From: Runella aurantiaca
Lineage (GTDB): Bacteria; Bacteroidota; Bacteroidia; Cytophagales; Spirosomataceae
Length of the DNA: 64,000 bases
NCBI RefSeq assembly: GCF_003339505.1
Contig: NZ_QPIW01000038.1
Location: 1 to 64,000, forward strand
Direction: 5' to 3'
Shown here: in pieces, positions 24,122 through 32,430 of the stretch
Position numbering within the stretch: the stretch's first letter is position 1
How the letters are laid out: the number at the start of each line of letters is the position of its first letter
Notes under the pieces: generated by a model
Told to the model about the DNA's origin: nothing
Databases searched by the model: none
The model's input: only the letters and a program-made list of their open reading frames with translations
Position numbers and translations under genes: made by a program

Positions 24122-25930
24122 ATGTCAACACAACATACATTTCATATTCCCGTCATGGGGCTGGGATTTACGATGGAATCGCCCATAAAAGTGGCAAGGT
24201 TTGGGATTTCGTCGGTTATTTCTATTATTGAAGACGAACTGATGGAGCGCCTCCGCGAGTTGTACAGCCCGTGGGTAAATGAGACCTTTGTTCCGATCAC
24301 AGAGCAGGTGGAGGATTGGCGCGCCAAACGAATTCACTCCTACCTCAATCTGGTCAATCGGATTGTGATGCAACAGGTAGAAAAGCTCCGAAATCTGCCG
24401 TTTGCGATGGGCACCGAAATTGTAAAATACTTCGAACTCCTCCCCGACAATTCGTCGGTCAAGGCGCTTTATCAAAACATGATGTCGTTGGAGGAAGGCG
24501 AGGCCAAAGCGCAGTTGCAGGAAAAATTGCGGGGTGAAATCAAACCGGGGGCCATTGATGTCAACATCATGGCGAAGGTAGACCGAAATAATTACACCAA
24601 AGAGGGAGAAATGTTGCCCAAAGAGTTTTCGGACGCCCTTTCCAGTTTACGGGGATTCGCCCAGAGTGATTTGGAATCTTCAGTGGTTTTCTCGGCGGGA
24701 TACAACCCGCGTTTGTACGCATATATTGACACTTTCAGTGACTTTTTTCCCGATGAAAAAGGCTACCTAAAAAAGAAGATTGTATTGAAAGTAAGCGATT
24801 ATCGCTCGGCTTTGACCCAAGGAAAAATATTGGCCAAAAAAGGTTTGTGGGTGTCAGAATTCAGAATTGAATCGGGATTGAACTGCGGCGGCCACGCTTT
24901 TGCGACTGATGGCTTGTTGTTGGGACCAATCATGGAGGAATTTAAAGCCAATCGAGAAGCACTGGCCGCAGAGCTGTGGACGATGTGCAACCAAGCCTTG
25001 ACGGCCAAAGGTGTACCTACGTTTGAAACCCAACCTGTGCTTCGTGTCACGGTGCAGGGAGGCATTGGAACGGCCAACGAAAATGCCTTTTTGCTCGACT
25101 ATTATCAGGCCGATGCCACGGGTTGGGGCAGTCCATTTTTGTTGGTTCCCGAAGCCACGAGTGTCGACGAAAACACGCTTCAAGCACTGGCTACGGCCAA
25201 GCCCGATGATTATTATTTGAGCCATGCCTCGCCGCTGGGGATTCCGTTCAATAACTTTCGGAAAAGTACCGCCCAGCATCAGTTGGCGGCACGGATTGCG
25301 AAGAATCGCCCAGGAAGTCCTTGCTATAAAAAGTTTTTGGTGGCCAATACCGAGTTTACCGAGATTCCGATTTGTGCGGCTTCGCGCCAATACCAGCATC
25401 TGAAAATCAATCAGTTGAAAGAACAAAACCTTTCGCCGGAAGTTTACGAAGCGCAGTTGGCAGAAGTAACGGAAAAGGATTGCCTTTGCGAAGGACTGGG
25501 CGCGTCGGCGTTGTTGAGTGAAGGGCTCAAACCGGCGCACAACCTCAACGCAGTGACGATTTGTCCGGGCCCCAATTTGGCGTATTTCTCGGGGGTGTTT
25601 ACGTTGCAGCAGATGGTTGACCACATTTATGGCCGCCTGAATTTGCTCAACTCCGTGAAGCGTTCCAACCTGTTTGTGAATGAATTAAGAATGTACGTAA
25701 AGTACTTTGACGATGAGTTGAAGAAAAGTGCGGACCATCTAACCACCAAGAAGGTACGCTATCTGCAACTGTTTCAAAACAATCTTTTGCAAGGCGTCGC
25801 TTATTACAAAGAACTCATTCCTTCACTCAAAAACGAAGCGGAACGTTATCTGGAAGAGATGAAGGAGGAGTTAAATCAGTTTGAAAACACGATAAGAAAT
25901 AAGACGGTGCCCGTTCCAGTAAGTGCCTAA
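24122..25930 (+). CDS. Large conserved Cys-rich protein of unknown function, possibly TIM-barrel
   Basis: 602 residues, no signal peptide and no membrane segment. I do not recognise a named family with confidence. The N-terminal FHIPVMGLGFTMESPIKVAR and FGISSVISIIED resemble the start of nitronate monooxygenase/FMN TIM barrels, and LNCGGHAFATDGLLLGP recalls their glycine-histidine turn. The middle is helical and charged. The C-terminal half has several conserved-looking cysteine patches: IPICAASRQYQHLKI, TEKDCLCEGLGASAL and TICPGPNLAYFSG. It ends with a helical, probably coiled-coil tail. Monocistronic with its own terminator. An FMN- or iron-sulphur-dependent enzyme is a guess. Confidence 0.55.
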   Translation: MSTQHTFHIPVMGLGFTMESPIKVARFGISSVISIIEDELMERLRELYSPWVNETFVPITEQVEDWRAKRIHSYLNLVNRIVMQQVEKLRNLPFAMGTEIVKYFELLPDNSSVKALYQNMMSLEEGEAKAQLQEKLRGEIKPGAIDVNIMAKVDRNNYTKEGEMLPKEFSDALSSLRGFAQSDLESSVVFSAGYNPRLYAYIDTFSDFFPDEKGYLKKKIVLKVSDYRSALTQGKILAKKGLWVSEFRIESGLNCGGHAFATDGLLLGPIMEEFKANREALAAELWTMCNQALTAKGVPTFETQPVLRVTVQGGIGTANENAFLLDYYQADATGWGSPFLLVPEATSVDENTLQALATAKPDDYYLSHASPLGIPFNNFRKSTAQHQLAARIAKNRPGSPCYKKFLVANTEFTEIPICAASRQYQHLKINQLKEQNLSPEVYEAQLAEVTEKDCLCEGLGASALLSEGLKPAHNLNAVTICPGPNLAYFSGVFTLQQMVDHIYGRLNLLNSVKRSNLFVNELRMYVKYFDDELKKSADHLTTKKVRYLQLFQNNLLQGVAYYKELIPSLKNEAERYLEEMKEELNQFENTIRNKTVPVPVSA

Positions 25931-25966
25931 ACGTAGGATATTTTTTTAGTGGGTTTAATTGTTTCT

Positions 25967-25998
25967 AGTGGTCCGCAAGTTTTGCTGACCACTTTTTT
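25967..25998 (+). terminator. Terminator of the 24.1-kb gene
   Basis: AGTGGTC (25967-25973) pairs with GACCACT (25987-25993), followed by TTTTTGTTT. Confidence 0.75.
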
Positions 25999-26010
25999 GT
26001 TTAAAACTGT

Positions 26011-26035
26011 AGAAAAAGGCTGTGTCTCCACAGCC
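26011..26035 (-). terminator. Terminator of the glutaminase-type gene
   Basis: GGCTGTG (26018-26024) pairs with CACAGCC (26029-26035), loop TCTC; on the minus strand TTTTTCT follows. Confidence 0.75.
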
Positions 26036-26047
26036 CCAAAGATTAGT

Positions 26048-28543
26048 TTACTTCTTCTGCTTCTTTGCCAGTTTTTCTTCTAACACTTTCATATAATATC
26101 CTCCCACTACCGAGCGGGCGGTAAAACCTACACGCTTGGCATTGGGGGTTTCGTGCCAATCGGTAAGGGGCGTGCGGGGTTGGGTTTCGTTGGCAAACTT
26201 CCACACCGGCTGCATCAGGGATTGAAAATCAGCGGGCGATTGCGCCAGTACGGCCGTCCACAAAATCCAGTCAGATTTGGTATAGGTCTTGCGACTGTCG
26301 AGCGGCAGGCCGTAGGGTTGCTGTATTTTGAGGTAATATTTGATTTCTTTTTCCGCCACCGACGGAGGGAAAACGTTAAATTTCAACAGCTTGTCCCAAA
26401 CCAAATTGTACTTCTGTGACCATGTATTGCCCTTGTCGAACGTCAAGGCGTAGTGGTCGCCCACATCGGCCATCGTTTGCCAACGCGAGGCTAGGCTGCG
26501 GGCCAAGTCGAGGTATTTCTTGCCAGTAGCCGAGTCTCCGATTTTCTGAGCAAGCTGTCCGTAAGCGGCAATCCCCAAGATAGCTTTGATGGAAAGGTTG
26601 GCGTTACGGGCCAAATGTCCCGCAAAATCGTCGGTACAAAGCTGATTGGCGGGGTCGAAACCATCCCTTTCGAGAAATTCCACCCAAGTAGAGAGCGTTT
26701 TCCAGTGTTGTTTGGCAAAATCTGCGTTCCCTTCGGCGGCGGCGACGGCGGCCGTGAGTAGGAGCATATTGCCACCTTCTTCTACGGGCATGTCTTCGGG
26801 GTAAGTTTGTCCGTTGGCTAGTGGATAGGTTCCTACGTCGTGTGCGGGGAATGGTTTGGTCCATTGGCCGCTTTCGCTGTAATCAAAGATGGGCCGCAAC
26901 ATTCCTTTCATCAACTCGATATTGTACGCCAAAAACAACGGTGCCGAAGGGTACGTCACATCTACGGTGCCGATAGAGCCGTTGGAAAAGTTTTCTTTTG
27001 AGAAAAACAACAGCTCGCCGTTGGGTTTGGCCACTATTTTGTGGGCGGCAATGGCTTGGCGATAGGCTAGGTTGCAAAGTTCGGCGTATTGTTTACCTCC
27101 GACTTTGAATGCGTCGTTTTCAATGGTTTTATCAAATGCGGCACATTTTATTTGAATAGCGGGATACTCTTTTTCGGCCATCGCCAAGAGTTGTTCGATG
27201 GTCACTTTACCCGTCCGATTCCACCACGGGCGCAAGTTTGTGCCAAAATACTGAACCGAGTATACGTCATCGTATGCCACGAGCAAATGACTTGTTTTAA
27301 GCGTGTTTTCTACTTTTCCAACGTTAACCACCGCACTCAAGGCCATGTCGGCAGCCGCACCTGCAGCAACCGCCGTCGATGAGGTTTGATTGCTAACAAA
27401 GTTTTGTTTCAAGGCCCTAAATGCACCGCTTGCGAGTTGGGTTTGGGCGTTTTGAGGAACGGCTAGGTAGGCATAACCCCAATCAATGCGTACATCATCG
27501 CCTTTTTTCTTGAGCAACGGTTGCTCTTTGGTGCCGATAGCCAGCCAGTTCAGGTTGGTTGCTTTACCGTTGTTTGTCACTACTTCTTGATTGGGTAAGT
27601 TGGTGGCAACGGTGCCCGCTATTCCCGTAAACAATTGTACATCATGGGGTTTGGCGTCGTTGGATTTCACCGAATAAGTGATGTAGCTGACGGGCCGAGC
27701 CGTTACTTCAAGGTCGTTTAATAAAAGAGGGGACAAAAAGCTGACGCTCAAATTGACACCGCCCGCTTTGAAAGTATACGTTGTTTTGGTGGCGGTAAGT
27801 TCTGCCTTGGTTTGCTCGGCCAACTGAAGCGGCTCGGCTTTAATTTCTTGGGCAAGGCCCGCGTCAATAAAGGCATTTCCGCTGGTGTGCAACGCATAGA
27901 TTGTCAACAGGTTTTGGCCTTTTTTCAATGTTTGCAGTGCTTTGGCAGGAATGGGATACGGCCGATAATCTTCGGCTACGCTGTGGTGTTCATAGAGGGG
28001 AATCCCGTTGAGAAATACTTCCACTTCGTCGTTGAAGGCCAGCATAAGTCTAAGGGCGCTTGGGTCGGTTTGGCCGTCCCAATCAAACGTGCGCCGAATC
28101 CAAACTCCGCCTTTGGTCCAAGAAAGGTGGCTGCGGTCGGTGTGTGAACCAAACGGAAGCCGCCCCGTTTGCCATTTAGCATCGTCAAAATTGCTCTCTT
28201 TCCAGCTTTCGCTTGGCTTCTCAAAGGTATATCTGACCGAAACGTTGGCATCGGCACCCGTGGATAAAACTGATTTATATTGAATGGGTGTTGCACCCAT
28301 AAATTGATAGGCTTTGCCATCTACGCGCACAATTCCTTCCATGGATTGCGGCTTGCTGGTCCAGTGGGTGGTAGCCACATCCGTCAGGCGGTCGCCCTCC
28401 GACCAAATACTAAAATAAGGGTCGTGGGTAATGAGCGGATAGGCTGGTGGGCGGAGGGTTTGGGCTTGGAGGGTGAGGGAGAAAAGCGCAATGAGGCAAA
28501 GCGAATAGCCAAATGCGGCATTTGCGTAAATTCGTTGTTGCAT
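26048..28543 (-). CDS. Secreted glutaminase-type protein (DUF4964/DUF5127/DUF4965/DUF1793)
   Basis: 831 residues with a signal peptide ending LQAQ. After it comes the DUF4964-like start RPPAYPLITHDPYFSIWSEG, the DUF5127 sandwich (residues about 90-430, including a galactose-binding-like insert with HTDRSHLSWTKGGVWIRRTF), DUF4965 and the C-terminal DUF1793 alpha-toroid (TDDFAGHLARNANLSIKAIL). The architecture is that of fungal glutaminase A, but many Bacteroidota homologues are probably glycan-acting; the toroid resembles glycosidase alpha/alpha barrels. Exported, monocistronic, divergent from hmgA. Confidence 0.88.
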   Translation of the reverse strand: MQQRIYANAAFGYSLCLIALFSLTLQAQTLRPPAYPLITHDPYFSIWSEGDRLTDVATTHWTSKPQSMEGIVRVDGKAYQFMGATPIQYKSVLSTGADANVSVRYTFEKPSESWKESNFDDAKWQTGRLPFGSHTDRSHLSWTKGGVWIRRTFDWDGQTDPSALRLMLAFNDEVEVFLNGIPLYEHHSVAEDYRPYPIPAKALQTLKKGQNLLTIYALHTSGNAFIDAGLAQEIKAEPLQLAEQTKAELTATKTTYTFKAGGVNLSVSFLSPLLLNDLEVTARPVSYITYSVKSNDAKPHDVQLFTGIAGTVATNLPNQEVVTNNGKATNLNWLAIGTKEQPLLKKKGDDVRIDWGYAYLAVPQNAQTQLASGAFRALKQNFVSNQTSSTAVAAGAAADMALSAVVNVGKVENTLKTSHLLVAYDDVYSVQYFGTNLRPWWNRTGKVTIEQLLAMAEKEYPAIQIKCAAFDKTIENDAFKVGGKQYAELCNLAYRQAIAAHKIVAKPNGELLFFSKENFSNGSIGTVDVTYPSAPLFLAYNIELMKGMLRPIFDYSESGQWTKPFPAHDVGTYPLANGQTYPEDMPVEEGGNMLLLTAAVAAAEGNADFAKQHWKTLSTWVEFLERDGFDPANQLCTDDFAGHLARNANLSIKAILGIAAYGQLAQKIGDSATGKKYLDLARSLASRWQTMADVGDHYALTFDKGNTWSQKYNLVWDKLLKFNVFPPSVAEKEIKYYLKIQQPYGLPLDSRKTYTKSDWILWTAVLAQSPADFQSLMQPVWKFANETQPRTPLTDWHETPNAKRVGFTARSVVGGYYMKVLEEKLAKKQKK

Positions 28544-28686
28544 GGGTTTTGGGTTGCTTTTTGGATTCTAAGATATGGCGTTAGATTATAAAAACATTTG
28601 TTTGATGGTTATACTCAATTAAAAATGAGCGGCCTTTACAATTGAGCTAAGATTTTGCAAGTATCTTGGGGTATATGCATGATACG

Positions 28687-28722
28687 CAACCATGAAAATC
28701 AAGTTTCCAATTTTCATGGTTG
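28687..28722. promoter_or_regulatory. 13-bp perfect inverted repeat upstream of hmgA
   Basis: CAACCATGAAAAT (28687-28699) and ATTTTCATGGTTG (28710-28722) are exact reverse complements. The 311-bp divergent gap 28544-28854 contains no gene; this element lies about 70 bp upstream of the likely hmgA -33 box and may be an operator or a hairpin. Confidence 0.5.
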
Positions 28723-28791
28723 TGCTCCAAAGAAATGGGTATTTGTAATTGGTTTGATACATAGATTGTAATTTATTTGTTAAAGCAACTA

Positions 28792-28821
28792 TTGCCTTAG
28801 CACTTTTATTTTGTAATTTAG
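28792..28821 (+). promoter_or_regulatory. Bacteroidota-type promoter of the hmgA operon
   Basis: TTG (28792-28794), a 19-base spacer and TAATTTAG (28814-28821) closely match the TTG-N19-TAnnTTTG housekeeping promoter of Bacteroidota with one mismatch in the -7 box. It lies 33 bp upstream of the hmgA start. Confidence 0.55.
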
Positions 28822-28854
28822 CGCATACTTTTTTGTATCTTATCGAGAAAAGCC

Positions 28855-30012
28855 ATGCCTATTTATCATAAACTCGGCAAAATTCCCCCCAAACGGCACA
28901 CCCAATTTGAGAAGCCTGACGGGGGATTATACTACGAACAACTGTTTGGCACCGTCGGCTTCGACGGCATGTCGTCGTTGATGTACCATGTGCATCGGCC
29001 TACGATGGTCAAAGAGATTTTGTCAGAAACGGATGTTTCGCCTAAAATCGCCGTCGAAAAGGGAATAAAAGCGCGGCTACTGAAAGGCTTTGACGTACCG
29101 CCGAAAGAAGATTTTTTAGAAAGCAGAACGCGGCTGTTGGTCAACAGTGATGTGCATATCAGTCTGGCGGCACCGCGCCAATCGTTGACCTCGTATTTTT
29201 ACAAAAATGCCGACGCCGACGAGCTGTTGTTTATCCACCGAGGTTCGGGGAAACTGCGCACCCAACTCGGAAATATTCCGTTTGAATACGGTGATTATCT
29301 GGTTATTCCAAGGGGTATCATATATCAAATCGAGTTTGATTCTGAAGATAATCGACTGCTGATTACGGAGTCGTTTCATCCGATTTATACGCCCAAGCGG
29401 TACCGAAATTGGTTTGGACAGTTGCTCGAACAGTCGCCCTATTGTGAGCGTGATTACAAACTTCCCGAAGAACTCGAAACCCACGATGAAGCGGGAGATT
29501 TTGTGATGAAAATCAAAAAACAGGGCAAAATTTACGAAATGCTTTATCCTACGCATCCGTTTGACGTGGTCGGGTGGGACGGCTACAATTTCCCCTACGG
29601 TTTTTCGATTCATAATTTTGAGCCTATTACGGGGCGCATTCATCAACCGCCGCCTGTACACCAGACCTTTGAGACGAGCGCGTTTGTGGTGTGTTCGTTT
29701 TGCCCGCGCTTGTATGACTACCATCCCAAGGCCATTCCCGCGCCCTACAATCACTCCAATATCGACTCCGATGAGGTGATTTATTACGTAGACGGTGATT
29801 TTATGAGTCGAAACAACATTGAGCAGGGGCACATCACACTCCATCCGGGCGGTATTCCGCACGGCCCCGCGCCGGGTGCGTACGAGCGGAGTATTGGCAA
29901 AAAAGAAACCATTGAGCTCGCCGTCATGATTGATACCTTCAGGCCGCTGATGGTAACCGAAGATGCCCTCAAAATTGACGATGGAAAGTATTACCAGAGT
30001 TGGTTAGCCTAA
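28855..30012 (+). CDS. hmgA: Homogentisate 1,2-dioxygenase
   Basis: Opens the ring of homogentisate to maleylacetoacetate in tyrosine/phenylalanine breakdown; an Fe(II) cupin enzyme in the cytosol. 385 residues, shorter than the 430-440 of proteobacterial and eukaryotic enzymes but normal for the Bacteroidota type. The N-terminus has GFDGMSSLMYHVHRPTMV. The metal and active-site region is visible as HQPPPVHQTFETSAFVV, SDEVIYYVDGDFMSR and HPGGIPHGPAPG, supplying His/Glu/His ligands. First gene of a three-gene operon with fumarylacetoacetase 46 bp downstream, which confirms the pathway; a maleylacetoacetate isomerase gene is not in the window. Confidence 0.93.
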   Translation: MPIYHKLGKIPPKRHTQFEKPDGGLYYEQLFGTVGFDGMSSLMYHVHRPTMVKEILSETDVSPKIAVEKGIKARLLKGFDVPPKEDFLESRTRLLVNSDVHISLAAPRQSLTSYFYKNADADELLFIHRGSGKLRTQLGNIPFEYGDYLVIPRGIIYQIEFDSEDNRLLITESFHPIYTPKRYRNWFGQLLEQSPYCERDYKLPEELETHDEAGDFVMKIKKQGKIYEMLYPTHPFDVVGWDGYNFPYGFSIHNFEPITGRIHQPPPVHQTFETSAFVVCSFCPRLYDYHPKAIPAPYNHSNIDSDEVIYYVDGDFMSRNNIEQGHITLHPGGIPHGPAPGAYERSIGKKETIELAVMIDTFRPLMVTEDALKIDDGKYYQSWLA

Positions 30013-30058
30013 TTTTTGGCCATTTTTATCTTTATTCACCCTTTCAAGACCATACTTT

Positions 30059-31300
30059 ATGTGGCTTTCCATTGATAAAAACTCCGATTTTTCGATTCAT
30101 AATTTGCCTTTCGGTATTTTTTCAACGCCTAAAACCCCAAAAAGAGTCGGGGTGGCGCTTGGCCCTTGGATTATTGATATGACCAAACTGGCCGATTTGG
30201 GCGCTTTTGGCGGCGTTGAGTTTGATAAAAACGTTTTTCAAAAGGAGTTTCTCAACGACTTTATGGCGGCGGGTAAAGCCGTTCGGGTGGGAGTGCGGCA
30301 GGTGTTACAGCAAATTTTTGAAGACCCGTGTAGCCCTTTCAAAGGCTTTGCCTCCGATTTTTTGGTTCCACAAAAAGACGCCATTTTGCATCTGCCAGTT
30401 AAGGTGGGTGATTACACCGATTTTTATTCAAGTGAGCAACATGCCTTCAACGTTGGGGCCATGTTTCGCGACCCACAAAATGCGTTATTGCCCAATTGGA
30501 AACATTTGCCAGTGGCGTACCACGGTCGGGCGTCGTCGATTTTTGTGTCGGGGACCCACTTCCACCGTCCTAAAGGACAGACTTGCCCCGACGAGACGCA
30601 ACCGCCGATTTTCGGTCCGACCAAACGTCTTGATATTGAATTGGAAATGGCTACCATTATCGGCATGGGTAATGAAATCGGTGACTGCATTTCGGTCAAT
30701 GAAGCAGAGGAGCACGTTTTTGGGTTTTTGTTATTCAACGACTGGTCAGCGCGCGATATTCAGAAATGGGAATACGTGCCACTGGGGCCGTTTTTGGCAA
30801 AAAACTTTTTTTCTTCGGTTTCTCCTTGGGTCGTTACGATGGAGGCCCTCGCCCCATTTCGGGTGCCTACACCTGCGCAAATCCCCGCTGTTTTGCCGTA
30901 TTTAAAAGGGCAACATCTTCAAAACTTTGATGTAACACTGGAGGTGTACATTCAACCAGCAGAGGATAAAGAGCAATCTGAGTTTTTGCTTTGCCGTTCC
31001 AATTTCAAAAATATGTACTGGACCGTAGCGCAGCAGATTGCGCATCATACCGTTAATGGCTGTAACCTGAACGTGGGAGATATGCTTGCTTCGGGTACGA
31101 TTTCGGGCAAAGAACCCGACAGTTTCGGGTCGTTGTTGGAATTGACGTGGGGAGGGAAAAATCCGATTCCGCTACCCAATGGTTTGGTACGTAAGTTTGT
31201 AGAAGATTACGACACGCTTATCATTCGGGGTTTTGCGCAAAAAGGTGAAATTAGGGTAGGGTTTGGAGAAGTAAAAACAACTATCTTGCCAGCAAAATAA
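30059..31300 (+). CDS. fahA: Fumarylacetoacetase
   Basis: Hydrolyses fumarylacetoacetate to fumarate and acetoacetate, the last step of tyrosine catabolism. 413 residues. The N-terminal SH3-like part includes LPFGIFSTPKTPKRVGVALG. The catalytic domain has DFYSSEQHAFNVGAMFRDP, the general-base histidine in VAYHGRASS, LDIELEMATIIG (metal-binding Glu residues) and NDWSARDIQKWEYVPLGPF. This full-length form distinguishes it from the short FAH-family hydrolase at 57.5 kb. Second gene of the hmgA operon, 11 bp before the flavin reductase gene. Confidence 0.95.
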   Translation: MWLSIDKNSDFSIHNLPFGIFSTPKTPKRVGVALGPWIIDMTKLADLGAFGGVEFDKNVFQKEFLNDFMAAGKAVRVGVRQVLQQIFEDPCSPFKGFASDFLVPQKDAILHLPVKVGDYTDFYSSEQHAFNVGAMFRDPQNALLPNWKHLPVAYHGRASSIFVSGTHFHRPKGQTCPDETQPPIFGPTKRLDIELEMATIIGMGNEIGDCISVNEAEEHVFGFLLFNDWSARDIQKWEYVPLGPFLAKNFFSSVSPWVVTMEALAPFRVPTPAQIPAVLPYLKGQHLQNFDVTLEVYIQPAEDKEQSEFLLCRSNFKNMYWTVAQQIAHHTVNGCNLNVGDMLASGTISGKEPDSFGSLLELTWGGKNPIPLPNGLVRKFVEDYDTLIIRGFAQKGEIRVGFGEVKTTILPAK

Positions 31301-31311
31301 CCTTCATCACC

Positions 31312-32163
31312 ATGCTTACCATCAATCCGAAAGACGTGTCCGTTCCCGTCATTCATCATTATTTGCAAGGCGCAGTGGCACCGCGCCCGATTGCTTTTGC
31401 GAGTACGGTCGATAAAGACGGCAACGTTAATTTAAGTCCCTTTAGTTTTTTCAATTTATTCGGTACTAAGCCCCCTACGCTTATTTTTTCGCCCAATCGC
31501 CGCGTGCGCGATGCCACCAATAAACATACCCTCGAAAACGTACAAGAAGTAGACGAAGTGGTGATTAACATGGTGGATTATGCCATGGTTGAGCAGATGT
31601 CGCTGGCGAGTTGTGAGTATCCAAAAGGCACCAACGAGTTTGTGAAAGCGGGTTTTACAGAAGTTCCATCCCAACTGGTAAAACCACCTCGGGTGGGGGA
31701 GTCGAAAGCCGTTTTTGAGTGTAAAGTCAAGCAAATTATTTCGTTGGGTGAAGAAGGTGGTGCAGCCAACCTGATTATTTGTGAAGTGATTTTAGCGCAT
31801 TTTTCGGAAGATATTCTGGACGAAAACGGCCGCATTGACCAACGAAAAACCGACTGGGTAGCCCGCATGGGCGGCGATTGGTACGCCCGTGCTTCGGGTG
31901 ATGCCTTATTTGAGATACCGAAGCCCAGTATCCAAAAAGGCATTGGTGTTGATTCCATTCCTGACTTTATAAAAACAAATCCACTGTTTACTGGAAATGA
32001 ATTGGGACGTTTGGGGAATATTGAAAAATTGCCGCAGGCTGAGGAAGTAGAGGGTTTTAAAAATGAAAATTTGGAGAAAGACTTCATTCAATTGGCAAAA
32101 AAAATGCTTGTAGAAGGCAAAGTAAAAGACGCTTGGTTGGCGCTGTTGGCAAGGCAAGGATAG
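31312..32163 (+). CDS. Flavin reductase-like (FMN-binding split barrel) protein
   Basis: 283 residues. The flavin reductase domain occupies roughly residues 10-190: GAVAPRPIAFASTVDKDGNV and SPFSFFNLFGTKPPTLIFSP contact FMN, and KVKQIISLGEEGGAANLIIC lies in the barrel. The C-terminal 80 residues are a helical extension seen in Bacteroidota homologues. It could supply reduced flavin to an oxygenase or act as an oxidoreductase of unknown substrate. Co-transcribed with hmgA and fahA, 11 bp after fahA, so a role connected to aromatic catabolism is inferred. Confidence 0.88.
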   Translation: MLTINPKDVSVPVIHHYLQGAVAPRPIAFASTVDKDGNVNLSPFSFFNLFGTKPPTLIFSPNRRVRDATNKHTLENVQEVDEVVINMVDYAMVEQMSLASCEYPKGTNEFVKAGFTEVPSQLVKPPRVGESKAVFECKVKQIISLGEEGGAANLIICEVILAHFSEDILDENGRIDQRKTDWVARMGGDWYARASGDALFEIPKPSIQKGIGVDSIPDFIKTNPLFTGNELGRLGNIEKLPQAEEVEGFKNENLEKDFIQLAKKMLVEGKVKDAWLALLARQG

Positions 32164-32430
32164 GGTGGAGGCTTTTAATTTATTAGTCTGAAAAAATCCC
32201 CTTTTTAAGCCATTTAACTTATAATGAAACAGTTGTTGAATAAAATAAATATAAAATATTTTTATTTTTATTTATCTAAACTAACAAGTACTCACAACTT
32301 TGTTAGGTACGCCAAAAAGGTAAAAAAGTTAACAAAAATACCTGCAATTGGAATTTATTAGTTAAAATTGCATGGTTTTTCACACCAGAAACTCCAATTC
32401 AACATCACTTTATCACCTAACTAAATCACA

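Noticed and set aside
24854-25624. 256-residue minus-strand ORF inside the orphan gene
   Set aside because: Arg/Gln-rich shadow ORF. The plus frame is longer, has its own terminator and a more protein-like composition.
29116-29862. 248-residue minus-strand ORF within hmgA
   Set aside because: It is the reverse shadow of a clear homogentisate dioxygenase; basic, Arg/Ile-rich, with no domain.
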